Assembly (NCBI RefSeq): GCF_001767295.1
Contig: NZ_CP014944.1
Location: 2,232,001 to 2,296,000, forward strand
Direction of reading: 5' to 3'
Origin: Colwellia sp. PAMC 20917
GTDB lineage: Bacteria > Pseudomonadota > Gammaproteobacteria > Enterobacterales > Alteromonadaceae
DNA: 64,000 bases
Shown: positions 44,259-53,506 of the stretch, in pieces
Position numbering within the stretch: the stretch's first letter is position 1
Layout: each line of letters opens with the position of its first letter
Made by a program: the position numbers and the translations under genes
The notes under the pieces: model-generated
What the model saw: the letters and a program-made list of their open reading frames with translations, nothing else
The model's database searches: none
What the model was told of the DNA's origin: nothing

Positions 44259-45281
44259 ATGAGCAATCATTTATCGCACTTATTAGCGCAATGGTACCCG
44301 CATCGAGATAACGCTGATTGGGTACTTGCTACTATTTACCAGACCGAAGGCCCGTGTTACCGAAAACCCGGAGCTATGATGTTATTTAGTAGCCAAGGTG
44401 ATCAATTAGGTATGCTTAGTGGTGGCTGTTTAGAGTCAGATATCGGTGTTAATGCCAGAAAAGTTATGCAAACGAACAAGTCAATGTTGGTTTGCTATGA
44501 TGGAACAGACGAAGATGATATGTCTTTTCATCTGGGTATTGGTTGTGGCGGCACGATTTATATAATGTTACAGCAAGTCAATAACGCTAATGACTATTTA
44601 TCATTGGCGCAAGTCTACGATGCACTTAAGCATCGTATTTCTGGCTACCTTTATCAAAGTATTGTCAAGCAAGGCAATGATGCGCAAGCTTATTTTGAAG
44701 CGGCAAAAGTCACGAATATAGCGGCAACAGCGACATTAATTTCCTCCCCCTTAAATAACGATGACAAAACAAACTGGTTAGCAACGCCGATTGTACCCGA
44801 GCCTCACCTGCTAGTTGTTGGCGGAGGTATTGACGCGCGTCCACTGGTCAATATGGCTGAACAGCTAGGTTGGAAAGTATCGTTGTGGGATCCACGTCCC
44901 GCCAATGCTCGAAAAGAATATTTTTCAAATGTTAGCCATATTATAAAAGGCGAAGCCGAAGTACTGACCACCTTTGCTGCAGAAAAAGATGTTAACGCCG
45001 CCATATTAATGAGCCATAACGTCTCGATTGACGCACAAGCTCTAAAAGCTTTAGCTAACACCAATATTCAATACTTAGCTTTGCTTGGTCCAAACAATAG
45101 AAAGCAGCAAGTTATTACTCAGGCTGAAGTTGTCGAGCAATCCTTATCGTTTACATTCGCCGGCCCTGCGGGTCTTGAAATCGGTGGAACTTTGCCTGAG
45201 AGTATAGCCTTGTCGATACTTGCCGAATGCCATGCCAGCCTATTTAACAAAAGTGCTCAGTCAATTAGCCATGTACTTTAG
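44259..45281 (+). CDS. XdhC family molybdoenzyme maturation factor
   Basis: 340 residues: an N-terminal XdhC/CoxI domain (MLSGGCLESDIGVNAR) and a C-terminal Rossmann-like domain (LLVVGGGIDARPLVNMAEQL, GPAGLEIGGTLPESIALSIL). Known XdhC proteins bind the molybdenum cofactor, promote its sulfuration and insert it into the apoenzyme. It follows the large subunit after 90 bases, with AAGGA before the ATG, and precedes the nucleotidyltransferase that makes the cofactor form used here. Confidence 0.92.
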   Translation: MSNHLSHLLAQWYPHRDNADWVLATIYQTEGPCYRKPGAMMLFSSQGDQLGMLSGGCLESDIGVNARKVMQTNKSMLVCYDGTDEDDMSFHLGIGCGGTIYIMLQQVNNANDYLSLAQVYDALKHRISGYLYQSIVKQGNDAQAYFEAAKVTNIAATATLISSPLNNDDKTNWLATPIVPEPHLLVVGGGIDARPLVNMAEQLGWKVSLWDPRPANARKEYFSNVSHIIKGEAEVLTTFAAEKDVNAAILMSHNVSIDAQALKALANTNIQYLALLGPNNRKQQVITQAEVVEQSLSFTFAGPAGLEIGGTLPESIALSILAECHASLFNKSAQSISHVL

Positions 45282-45305
45282 TCGCCGCCATCGAACAATA
45301 ACACC

Positions 45306-45950
45306 ATGAAACACCCTGATTATAACTTGAAAATAGTGCTACTGGCGGCAGGTAAAAGTGAACGTTTTAACGGCATTAAGGTACTCGCAAAAGTACAACG
45401 ACAAGAAACATCAATCACTTTACTCGAACATGCTTTACAACAACTTTCTTTGGCACTTAAGACACTGAATATCAGTAACAAAAATATTCGTGTCGCCACA
45501 GGGCGTTATCATCAACAAATAAGCGAATTATTAGACGACCCCGGCCTCTTAGATTATTGCGAAGCCGCTCATTTAGGCTTAGGACATACTATTGCGCAGT
45601 CAGTGAATAATCTACTCAATGACCATAAGTGTATTAGCCATATAATGATAACTCTGGCTGACCAAGTTGCCTTGAATGCCGATGATTATAGCCTATTGAT
45701 AAAACAGTCTTTGGCTTTACCAGACAAATTAGTTTGTGCAAAAGCAGGAGAAGAGTTAATGCCCCCCGCTATATTTCCTTGCACTTATTTTACTGAATTA
45801 GCTCAGTTAAAAGGTGATAAAGGTGCTAAAGCTATTTTATATAACAATAAGGATAAGCTAGAAACTGTCAGTATTGCCCACGCTGAAAAAGATATAGACA
45901 CCCAGCAAGACCTACTTGACTGGCATAACAATAATGATGGCATTTTATGA
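45306..45950 (+). CDS. MocA-like molybdenum cofactor cytidylyltransferase
   Basis: 214 residues of the MobA-like NTP transferase fold: LLAAGKSERFNGIKVLAKV is the nucleotide-binding loop, ITLADQVALNADDY the metal site and PPAIFPCTYF a conserved end motif. It should join CTP to molybdopterin to give the cytosine dinucleotide form needed by the upstream oxidoreductase. 24 bases after xdhC-like, last gene of the operon. The 212 bases that follow hold no gene. Confidence 0.88.
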   Translation: MKHPDYNLKIVLLAAGKSERFNGIKVLAKVQRQETSITLLEHALQQLSLALKTLNISNKNIRVATGRYHQQISELLDDPGLLDYCEAAHLGLGHTIAQSVNNLLNDHKCISHIMITLADQVALNADDYSLLIKQSLALPDKLVCAKAGEELMPPAIFPCTYFTELAQLKGDKGAKAILYNNKDKLETVSIAHAEKDIDTQQDLLDWHNNNDGIL

Positions 45951-46162
45951 CAGTATACTCACTGAAGATTTATCAATCATCGGCTTTGACAATGTTATTT
46001 TCACCTTCTATTTGTAGCCAAAACTAACGACAATTAATAACCCTGTCAATGAAGTGGAAAGCATGTCAGCAAAACTAGTACTCAAGAGTGTTTTTCAAAG
46101 AGAAAGCGTCGACATACAAGATGTATTCGCCCCCTAATTTAGTTGTCAATAATGCGTTAATT

Positions 46163-46570
46163 CTATTGCCGGTTAGGCTCAAAGCTATCATATTCTGGCA
46201 GGTTTACCTTTAAGTCTTCCCAGTTTGCTTTTGAAGTGACAAAATTATGCGAGCTGGGTCTTTCTATAATATCAGAATCAACTATACCTAAACGAAGTCT
46301 CAGCCTTGTTGGGTCTTGCTCATTTGAACTAAAAACAGGCGAACCACATTTTGAACAAAAGTGACGATTTCTACCTGGCTTGAAGGCAAAGGTTGTTAAA
46401 AAAGCTTCACCTGAAGTGATCTCAAAATCAGCGGTATTAATAAAACCATTGGTAGCAAAAGCCGACCCGCTATTCTTTCGACATAATGAACAATGGCAGT
46501 GAATAATATCACTTATTGCCCCACTAATTTTAAGGTTTATCGTGCCACACAAACACTGACCTAAATACAT
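46163..46570 (-). CDS. GFA/CENP-V family zinc protein
   Basis: 135 residues with the conserved cysteine pattern of the glutathione-dependent formaldehyde-activating fold: GQCLCGTINLKI, IIHCHCSLCRKNSGSAFATN, HFCSKCGSPVFS. Two zinc sites are likely. Most members are not proven Gfa enzymes, so no reaction is claimed. ATG 46570 has GGGG eight bases upstream; the frame also opens at GTG 46579. It stands alone. Confidence 0.88.
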   Translation of the reverse strand: MYLGQCLCGTINLKISGAISDIIHCHCSLCRKNSGSAFATNGFINTADFEITSGEAFLTTFAFKPGRNRHFCSKCGSPVFSSNEQDPTRLRLRLGIVDSDIIERPSSHNFVTSKANWEDLKVNLPEYDSFEPNRQ

Positions 46571-46579
46571 ATAATCCAC

Positions 46580-46923
46580 CCCTTTGGTTTATCTTTATAA
46601 GACACAGCATTAGCCTTGAGTCTCAGTAATCGTTATAGATTCTATCAATAACTTGTCATTATTATCATCTAAAAAAAGCGATATAGATAAATAGGCAGTT
46701 TTATCCCAAACCCAGTAATTATCTGCTTATTATTACCGACATAAACCATAGATAGGGTTCACCTCCTCATAAATAAAACGGCTACAAATAGCGCTTTATT
46801 CATCGTGCTTTGTTAATAGATAAAGATGCCCTAATAAAAAAGCACTTAACCTTATCGGCTATTTATATTAAAATTGTTAGCTTAAGCAGCGATTGTCTGC
46901 ACGTTTTATGCTTTAGGATTTTA
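46580..46923. other. Gene-free stretch before cti
   Basis: 344 bases between the divergent GFA and cti genes. It must hold both promoters. An in-frame extension of cti back to 46810 has no ribosome site and would hide the lipoprotein signal, so it is not coding. No repeat, RNA or clear operator was seen. Confidence 0.6.
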
Positions 46924-49257
46924 ATGCGTTTTTTTAAATTATTACTACTTTTCATCTTTATTTCAGGTTGTGCAACGATCACTTATGTTGAGCTTGATGA
47001 CCGTTACGGCTTTTCAAACCCAATTCATCGCAGCAATGTTACGACTATAACGCCACAACAAAGCGAGCTGTTTCATAATCAAGTGCGACCAATTTTAGAA
47101 AATCGCTGTATTGTTTGTCATGGCTGTTACGATGCACCTTGCCAATTAAAAATGGAATCTATTGCCGGTATTGAACGAGGCGCCAATAAAACTGTTGTTT
47201 ATGATGGAGCCCGTTTACAAGCGATCCCGGTAACTAATATCCAAGGTAATCCTAAAACAATTGACCAATGGCGTAGTGAAGAGTTTTATCCTGTTTTAAA
47301 TGAACGCCAGCAATCACCACAAGCCAACTTAGCCAGCAGCTTGATGTATCAAATGCTACAGCTAAAGCGTAATAATCCATTACCTGACGAGGTGATTTTA
47401 TCAAAAGCCTTTGATGTTAGTCTAAACCGCCAGCAAGAATGCCCCACCATAGATGAATTCAAACATTATCAAGAAAATAACCCTTTAGGTGGCATGCCTT
47501 ACGCTTTACCTAATTTACCTGATGATGAATACCAACAATTAACGCTATGGTTAGCTGAAGGTGCAAAAATGCCTGCGGCTACTGCACCAAATGCGACTGA
47601 GCTTGTTATGGTTGAAAAATGGGAGACTTTTTTAAATGGCGACTCTAAAAAAGAACAGCTCGTTGGCCGATACCTATACGAACACTTATATTTAGCCAAT
47701 TTATATTTTGACGCTAGCCAGCAAAGCTTTTTTAATATCGTTCGTTCAAAAACACCACCCACACAAGCGGTGCAAATTATTACCACTCGTCGCCCGTTTG
47801 AAGACCCTAACGTTGAGCGCGTTTATTACCGTTTACAGAAAAAACAAGCAACAGTTTTAGCAAAACGTCATATGCCTTACCGTTTTGATTTAGCGAAACT
47901 TACTCGCTATAAAGCGTTGTTTTTTAGCCCCGATTACACGGTAGAGGAACTCCCTGGCTATAAACTAAAATACGCATCAAACCCTTTTATTACCTTTCAG
48001 GCACTGCCTCTTGAATCTCGTTATCGCTTTTTGCTTGATGAAGCGCAATTTTCAATTATGAATTTCATTAAAGGACCCGTTTGCCGAGGTCAAATTGCCC
48101 TGAATGTTATTGAAGACCAATTCTGGGTGGCCTTTGAGAACCCAGAGAATATTGATATGTTTGGCATAAACAAATTTTTAGTTGAACACAGCAAACTCTT
48201 ACAGTTTCCAGCCGCAACCAGCAGCAGCGTATTATCGATTCTAGATTGGCGCGAATATGCCAGTCGACAAAAAGAATATGTCGCAGCAAAAAAAGCCTTT
48301 ATTGACAGCCTTGATTTGCGAGCTGGCAATATTGACCTTGATTTAATTTGGAGTGGTGAAAATAATCCTAACGCTGCACTGACTATTTTCCGGCATTTTG
48401 ACAGTGCTTCAGTGGTTAAAGGTTTTGTTGGCAAGCCCCCCAAATCTGCTTGGGTGATTGGTTATCCACTACTTGAGCGCATCCACTACTTATTAGTTGC
48501 TGGATTTGATGTTTATGGCGATGTTGGTCATCAATTAAAAACCCGTTTATATATGGACTTTTTACGTATGGAGGGTGAATCAGCTTTTTTAATGTTATTG
48601 CCCCAGAAAGTTCGAAAAGAGACCCACGACTTATGGTATCGCGAGACAAGCTCAGATGTTAATGACTATAATTTTTTAGCTAACTTTGCTGATCTGCCCG
48701 ATTCGGGGATTGAATACCAAACTGACCAACCCCAAGCAGAGTTATACCAACTGCTCAAGGAGCATACCGCAACAACACACAATAATAGTCATCAATTAAC
48801 GTCGTCAATTAATGACTATAAATTCAAACGCTTGGAAAATTTAACCGGTGAAAGTGTTTCTTTACTACCAGAAGTCAGTTTTGTTGTCGTAAATGATAGC
48901 AACACAAGTCAGGTATTTACCCTGTTGAGAAATTCTGCTCATAGTAATGTAGCTCATTTGTTTGCAGAGAAAAAACGTCGGCTACAAGCAGAAGATACGA
49001 TCACCGTAGCCAGAGGCGCCATAGGGACTTACCCAAAAGCGTTTTTTAATATTAGTCAGCAAGAAGTGGCTGAATTTATTGTTGCTATAGAAAATATGAA
49101 AACAAAAGATGATTACTTTAATTTGAAAAGTCGTTATGCGATCAGACGTACCAATACAGACTTTTGGACGTTTTCCGACAAACTGCATCAGCAACTAAAC
49201 AATGATCAAGGTATTGAGTTTGGTTTATTAGATTACAATCGTTTGGAAAATAAGTAA
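46924..49257 (+). CDS. cti: Fatty acid cis/trans isomerase
   Basis: Periplasmic c-type haem enzyme that turns cis double bonds of membrane phospholipid acyl chains to trans, stiffening the membrane quickly under solvent or heat stress. 777 residues: a lipoprotein-like signal (FKLLLLFIFISGCATI) and a haem motif CIVCH at Cys 62 to His 66, followed by CQLKMESIAGIERGANK, typical of Cti. ATG 46924 with AGGA five bases upstream is preferred. Known from Pseudomonas and Vibrio; its presence in a cold-adapted lineage fits membrane control. The gene stands alone with a terminator. Confidence 0.93.
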   Translation: MRFFKLLLLFIFISGCATITYVELDDRYGFSNPIHRSNVTTITPQQSELFHNQVRPILENRCIVCHGCYDAPCQLKMESIAGIERGANKTVVYDGARLQAIPVTNIQGNPKTIDQWRSEEFYPVLNERQQSPQANLASSLMYQMLQLKRNNPLPDEVILSKAFDVSLNRQQECPTIDEFKHYQENNPLGGMPYALPNLPDDEYQQLTLWLAEGAKMPAATAPNATELVMVEKWETFLNGDSKKEQLVGRYLYEHLYLANLYFDASQQSFFNIVRSKTPPTQAVQIITTRRPFEDPNVERVYYRLQKKQATVLAKRHMPYRFDLAKLTRYKALFFSPDYTVEELPGYKLKYASNPFITFQALPLESRYRFLLDEAQFSIMNFIKGPVCRGQIALNVIEDQFWVAFENPENIDMFGINKFLVEHSKLLQFPAATSSSVLSILDWREYASRQKEYVAAKKAFIDSLDLRAGNIDLDLIWSGENNPNAALTIFRHFDSASVVKGFVGKPPKSAWVIGYPLLERIHYLLVAGFDVYGDVGHQLKTRLYMDFLRMEGESAFLMLLPQKVRKETHDLWYRETSSDVNDYNFLANFADLPDSGIEYQTDQPQAELYQLLKEHTATTHNNSHQLTSSINDYKFKRLENLTGESVSLLPEVSFVVVNDSNTSQVFTLLRNSAHSNVAHLFAEKKRRLQAEDTITVARGAIGTYPKAFFNISQQEVAEFIVAIENMKTKDDYFNLKSRYAIRRTNTDFWTFSDKLHQQLNNDQGIEFGLLDYNRLENK

Positions 49258-49284
49258 TAGCACTGAAAAAAAGGCAAAAAAAAG

Positions 49285-49311
49285 GCGTTTCTTGAAACCA
49301 AGAAACGCTTT
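49285..49311 (+). terminator. Intrinsic terminator after cti
   Basis: GCGTTTCTTG and CAAGAAACGC with loop AAAC, an A-tract before and TTTATA after, 28 bases past the stop. Confidence 0.88.
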
Positions 49312-49407
49312 ATAAAAACATAAACACTAAGGGAAATAAACTCTCGTATAATAAGAGCACCTATTGCCCGATAAGTTCAAATTAATTTAAATAAATAAAT
49401 TAATTAT

Positions 49408-50115
49408 TTATTCTAACGTGAAATCGAAAATAATTTCATAGCCCTCTTCACTATATATTCCACGACGATAACGCCATTTTGAGAGCGCTTTTCTAGCAGA
49501 GATATTAAGCTCCCGATTAACACTCGACTCGACAGTGCTAATATTTAAAACTTCACCTTGTGGCGAAATACTATAAGCCAGCTTTACGGTCCCTGATTGT
49601 CGGGTTCTAATGGCGTCAACCGAATATTTTGGTTGTTCTTGATAGAGTGGCACCAAAGATAACGTTGGTGGCTTGATATCCGCTGTCACTGAAACAGTGA
49701 CAACATCAATAGGCAGTGAAAGAATTAATGTCTCTGGTCTATTATTCGCTCCAAGGGCAATTTCATTCTCAGACTGAGCAGGAACAACATAAGGTTGTTT
49801 CGGTGCTAATGGCGGTATAACAACCGCAATAAATTCATCTTCTGGGGTTATTTCTTGATATTCAACGACACTCAGCTCTGTTGGCGATTTTGGCGCTGTT
49901 TGGAGGTTCGCTTGCTTAGAAAAATGACTTATCACGGCTAAAATACTAAATGAAGCCACTCCTCCTAAAAATAATAGGCTCAATAACTGTATCAGCGTAT
50001 ATCGCGATTTTTTACTTTTTTGCAAAGCTGACAAATGAATTTCTGGTGCAATGACTTGTTGCTTTCTTTGTTGATAAAGTGAGGCGATCTCTTCATCACA
50101 GGATGGGTGTTTCAT
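49408..50115 (-). CDS. TonB C-terminal-domain protein in anti-sigma position
   Basis: 235 residues: a cytoplasmic N-terminus of about 40 residues (MKHPSCDEEIASLYQQRKQQ), one membrane span (about 42-64, IQLLSLLFLGGVASFSILAV), a periplasmic linker and a TonB C-terminal domain (SGTVKLAYSISPQGEVLNIS, ARKALSKWRYRRG). Its ATG overlaps the sigma factor stop (ATGA), the place normally held by an anti-sigma factor. The span in the middle of the N-terminal part, not at the very start, also fits an anti-sigma layout. Inference: it may link the periplasm to the sigma factor. It may also simply be an energy transducer. Confidence 0.82.
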   Translation of the reverse strand: MKHPSCDEEIASLYQQRKQQVIAPEIHLSALQKSKKSRYTLIQLLSLLFLGGVASFSILAVISHFSKQANLQTAPKSPTELSVVEYQEITPEDEFIAVVIPPLAPKQPYVVPAQSENEIALGANNRPETLILSLPIDVVTVSVTADIKPPTLSLVPLYQEQPKYSVDAIRTRQSGTVKLAYSISPQGEVLNISTVESSVNRELNISARKALSKWRYRRGIYSEEGYEIIFDFTLE

Positions 50116-50708
50116 GATTTATCTTCCAATAAATTTTTAATATAAGTTCTGGCATAACGCAAACGGCTTTTAATCGTTTCAAAGCTTTCACCGGTTAATT
50201 CGGCAATTTGTTCAAGTGAAAAACCTTCTTGTTGAAAAATAAAAGCTTCTCGCTGGTAAAAAGGCAATAAGGTAATTGCTCGATTAAAAAGGGCTAATCT
50301 ATCAATATACTCAAATTGTTGCTCCAGTGAGTGATTATTGGTCTGCGACAATAGTTGTATATCTGTGGCCGCACCCTGCTCATCAAGGGATTGTGTTTGC
50401 CAACGGTTTTGCCTTCTTAATTCATCAATTAAGGTATTTCTAGCAATGGTAAACAACCAGCTTTTAACATTGCTGTGTGCTGGATGGCTCGCTTTAATGT
50501 TCATCACCTTTAACCACATCGACTGAATAATATCTTCAGCGGTTTCTTTATCAGACTGGCTCAATAGATAATGATAAATTGGCTGATTAAATTGCTTAAC
50601 CAGCAAAGTAAAATATTTATCTTTGCTGGTGCCAATATAACGCGTTATTAATATTTCAGGGCTGATAGTTGGATTAAACCAACCCTTAACCATAGAAGGT
50701 AACTTCAA
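50112..50708 (-). CDS. ECF-type RNA polymerase sigma factor
   Basis: About 198 residues with region 2 (YHYLLSQSDKETAEDIIQSM, WLFTIARNTLIDELRR) and region 4 (LPFYQREAFIFQQEGFSLEQ, LTGESFETIKSRLRYARTYI); no regions 1 or 3, as in group IV sigma factors. Start TTG 50708 has GGA upstream; ATG 50693 is an alternative. It is the middle gene of a three-gene unit with TonB-like proteins on both sides (nine-base gap and four-base overlap). The target promoters are unknown. Confidence 0.93.
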   Translation of the reverse strand: MKLPSMVKGWFNPTISPEILITRYIGTSKDKYFTLLVKQFNQPIYHYLLSQSDKETAEDIIQSMWLKVMNIKASHPAHSNVKSWLFTIARNTLIDELRRQNRWQTQSLDEQGAATDIQLLSQTNNHSLEQQFEYIDRLALFNRAITLLPFYQREAFIFQQEGFSLEQIAELTGESFETIKSRLRYARTYIKNLLEDKS

Positions 50709-50717
50709 AGGCGCATC

Positions 50718-51326
50718 CTAACTTTGTTGGTCCATAGAAAAATCTAATTGTACGGTACGACCTTTTTGATAGACCGCTGCTCCATCAACCGATTTTGCCT
50801 GATATTTCCATTTTCTTAAAGCATGTCTAGCCGCTTTATCAAAAATACGTTTTGGCTGAGCGTCAATTACTGAGATATTAACAACTTTACCGACTTCATT
50901 AATATCAAAAGCTAATTGCACCCAGCCTTCAGTTCCTTTTCTCATCGCTTCTATTGGGTATTTAGGATTAACACGTACGATGGGGCGAGCCTCATTATTA
51001 TTCATCCCTTGGTATTGCTTAAAGCCAGTACTACCTCCCGTCATTGAGATTGGAGCTGATTGGTAGGATAAATTGTGCGTGCCACTTGCAACATCAATCG
51101 TCACAACATTTCTTGGCATAGGCTCTGGTGGTGCTGGTGGTTCTAGCTTTACCTTATCGGTTTTAATAACTTTTGAATCTTCAGGTAATTGTGCCACTTC
51201 AACAATAACATCGGTTAATGGCTTAGTAATATTGACACTGTCGTTACTGATTAAATACGCCATAAAAGCAAATAAACTAAAAGTAATAATAACTGCCAAG
51301 CTGATATAAGATAATAATTTAGCCAT
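50718..51326 (-). CDS. TonB-family energy transducer
   Basis: 202 residues: an N-terminal membrane span (about 4-25, YISLAVIITFSLFAFMAYLI), a short proline-rich stretch (LEPPAPPEPMPRN), a spacer and the TonB C-terminal domain (VRVNPKYPIEAMRKGTEGWV, AARHALRKWKYQAK). It would pass proton-motive energy to outer-membrane receptors, but no exbB/exbD lies here. ATG 51326 with AAGGA six bases upstream is preferred to TTG 51347. First gene of the sigma factor operon. Confidence 0.9.
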   Translation of the reverse strand: MAKLLSYISLAVIITFSLFAFMAYLISNDSVNITKPLTDVIVEVAQLPEDSKVIKTDKVKLEPPAPPEPMPRNVVTIDVASGTHNLSYQSAPISMTGGSTGFKQYQGMNNNEARPIVRVNPKYPIEAMRKGTEGWVQLAFDINEVGKVVNISVIDAQPKRIFDKAARHALRKWKYQAKSVDGAAVYQKGRTVQLDFSMDQQS

Positions 51327-51613
51327 AGTAATTCCTTTATTTAACAAACAAAAAACAGATATAAGCGCTAAAATTGCGACTTATACAGGTAAAACGCTTG
51401 GAAGAAGTAAAAGGGGTTAAATTATTTTTAACTAAAGGGATATTTATAAATAGCCCGGTGATTACTCATCATTAACTATATTTTAAAATGAGGGGGGTTG
51501 GTTCTATAAAAATAACATTAGCTACTGTTCAAAACAGAAATAAAGAGTATAGTTAATGAGCGCTTAACGTTCTTTTATCACCCAGGGCGCTTTATTTAAG
51601 ACAAGGAGCAGTT

Positions 51614-53056
51614 ATGATGAATTCAAATATTTTCTTAGTAAATCTACCCGATCAGGTCTCTAAAAGTTTGCTACCCGTATTACAGGGCGAAAATTTAGGA
51701 CATGTCGAATCATTCATAGCTGATGACCTCACCCAACCTCTTAAAGTCGCTATAACAAACACTGATTATCTCATTCTTTATATTGAAAAGATTGATGAAG
51801 AGAGTATTACCAGACTTAAATTAAAACAAAATGTCCCCACTTTATTGATCACCCGTTCTCTTAATTTTGAAATGGAAAGAACCGCTAAAGAACATTACAT
51901 TGATATGGTGGTCAATGAAAATGATAGCGAATTAAGCTCTCTTATTTATGGTTTTATTAGACAACACGATATTTATCGTTTTCAACACGCACTGGTTGTG
52001 GATGACTCAAGAGTTGATAGCCGTATTGTTGCCAATATTTTGAGCAGTGAGTTTATTCATAACGACACTGAGCTCAATAGCGAACAAGTGATAGAGCGCT
52101 TAAGATTAACACCCGCAATTAATATTCTGATACTTGATTATGAAATGCCCTCTAAAAATGGCTGTGAATTAATGCAAGAAATAAAGGAAACTTTTGTGGA
52201 TCGATCTTTTATTTTTATTGGTTTAACCGGCAATAGAAATGGTGCGATTAAATTTTTAGCCAATGGTGCTGATGATGTTTTTATTAAGCCAATCGATAAT
52301 GAACTCTTTACCTTAACGCTTAGAAGACTGATCTTTAATGCGCATAAAATGAATAAAGATCAATGCACTCTCAACGACTATAAAAAAATCATTAATAATA
52401 TGACTAAGGAAATTTCTGACCCTATTTACGTATTAACAACGGTGAATGATTGTTTATTAGAGGGAAAAGTCAGTAAGGCACAATACCAAAATTTTAAAGA
52501 ACTTAGCCAGTTATCCAAAGAAAAATTAACCCGTACTTTTGACAGTTTTTTAAATTATTTTACCATTTCTAACTATATGCAAAGCTCTGCTTTAAAGTCA
52601 TCTTCGTTGCAATCAATGATAGCAACACAACTATACCTCGAATCAAGCAGAGATAAATTACGTAATATTATCGTAAAAAAATCGTTTGATGACGATATTA
52701 AAAACTTATGTGTTCCAGAGAAGATTGGTCAAGTTATCAATCAATTGACTCATGATGCCGTGATGCGGTCACAAAACGGTGGTGAGCTTAAAATTCGACT
52801 TTATACAAAAAATGAGGATATTGTTTTTGAAGTAGAAGACGCCTCACCTTTAGATAAAGCCACTCCGCTGACATCTGTAGAAATAGAAAAATCCCCTGAA
52901 GGTATGATCCAAACACCTATTTTAAATCAATTACTTTGCCAAAAAATTATCGATGAATACGATGGTTCTATAGGGGTTCATCATGAAAATAGTGGCGACG
53001 TCCATTTTTTTAAAATCCCCAAAAAGACATTTTATTTAGGTGAAATATATCATTAG
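51614..53056 (+). CDS. Double receiver protein with pseudokinase end
   Basis: 480 residues, cytosolic. 1-115: receiver-like fold without a phosphorylation Asp. About 123-245: full receiver (VVDDSRVDSRIV, LILDYEMPSKNG with Asp 175, VFIKPID). About 255-475: resembles a kinase dimerisation helix pair and HATPase fold, but the His motif is replaced by MTKEISDPIYVLTT, the N-box Asn is lost (LTHDAVMRSQNGG) and the GxGLG loop is missing. It probably takes a phosphate from a separate kinase and signals by binding. AAGGAG lies before the ATG. It is alone, facing the PAS gene. Confidence 0.8.
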   Translation: MMNSNIFLVNLPDQVSKSLLPVLQGENLGHVESFIADDLTQPLKVAITNTDYLILYIEKIDEESITRLKLKQNVPTLLITRSLNFEMERTAKEHYIDMVVNENDSELSSLIYGFIRQHDIYRFQHALVVDDSRVDSRIVANILSSEFIHNDTELNSEQVIERLRLTPAINILILDYEMPSKNGCELMQEIKETFVDRSFIFIGLTGNRNGAIKFLANGADDVFIKPIDNELFTLTLRRLIFNAHKMNKDQCTLNDYKKIINNMTKEISDPIYVLTTVNDCLLEGKVSKAQYQNFKELSQLSKEKLTRTFDSFLNYFTISNYMQSSALKSSSLQSMIATQLYLESSRDKLRNIIVKKSFDDDIKNLCVPEKIGQVINQLTHDAVMRSQNGGELKIRLYTKNEDIVFEVEDASPLDKATPLTSVEIEKSPEGMIQTPILNQLLCQKIIDEYDGSIGVHHENSGDVHFFKIPKKTFYLGEIYH

Positions 53057-53091
53057 CTTATAGCTTTATTGGTTAATCTTCTGGCTAGTAA

Positions 53092-53475
53092 TTAATTAAT
53101 TTCTTCAAATGCGACTACATAATAGCCGTCCATTAGCGCGCTTTTCAATTCGGTATAAACTTTAAATCGCTTAACGCCATGGCGCTTGGTCTGAATATTT
53201 ACGGTCACCATAACAAAGCTATCTTTTTCAGCATCTATTGATTCCATACTCAGTTCCCATAAGCTTTCAACGACCTTCTGATAATGGGGATCTGGATAGG
53301 CTTTTTGCCACCAGTGATTCTTATCTGGTATATCGGCTAAATCCCAACCAATAATGTTAGTAAAGCTTTGGTTCAAATAAACAATAGTATGATTTAGCGC
53401 TTCTTCATTAAGCTCAACAACCAAAATAGGCAGTGGTAACATATCAAAAAATGTTGTTGGAATTGGCTTAGACAA
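53092..53475 (-). CDS. Single PAS-domain protein
   Basis: 127 residues, almost only a PAS fold (DMLPLPILVVELNEEALNHT, VYLNQSFTNIIGWDLADIPD, WWQKAYPDPHYQKVV), with no effector domain. TTG start with AGAGG seven bases upstream. It may act as a sensor part for a partner; the receiver-pseudokinase protein 35 bases away on the other strand is the nearest candidate, but the link is only positional. A ligand is not evident. Confidence 0.78.
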   Translation of the reverse strand: MSKPIPTTFFDMLPLPILVVELNEEALNHTIVYLNQSFTNIIGWDLADIPDKNHWWQKAYPDPHYQKVVESLWELSMESIDAEKDSFVMVTVNIQTKRHGVKRFKVYTELKSALMDGYYVVAFEEIN

Positions 53476-53506
53476 AGCAGTACCTCTAACCTAAAAGGTT
53501 ATAAAA

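Noticed and set aside
46810-46923. Longer N-terminus of Cti
   Set aside because: The added 38 residues have no ribosome site and would bury the lipoprotein signal that begins at 46924.
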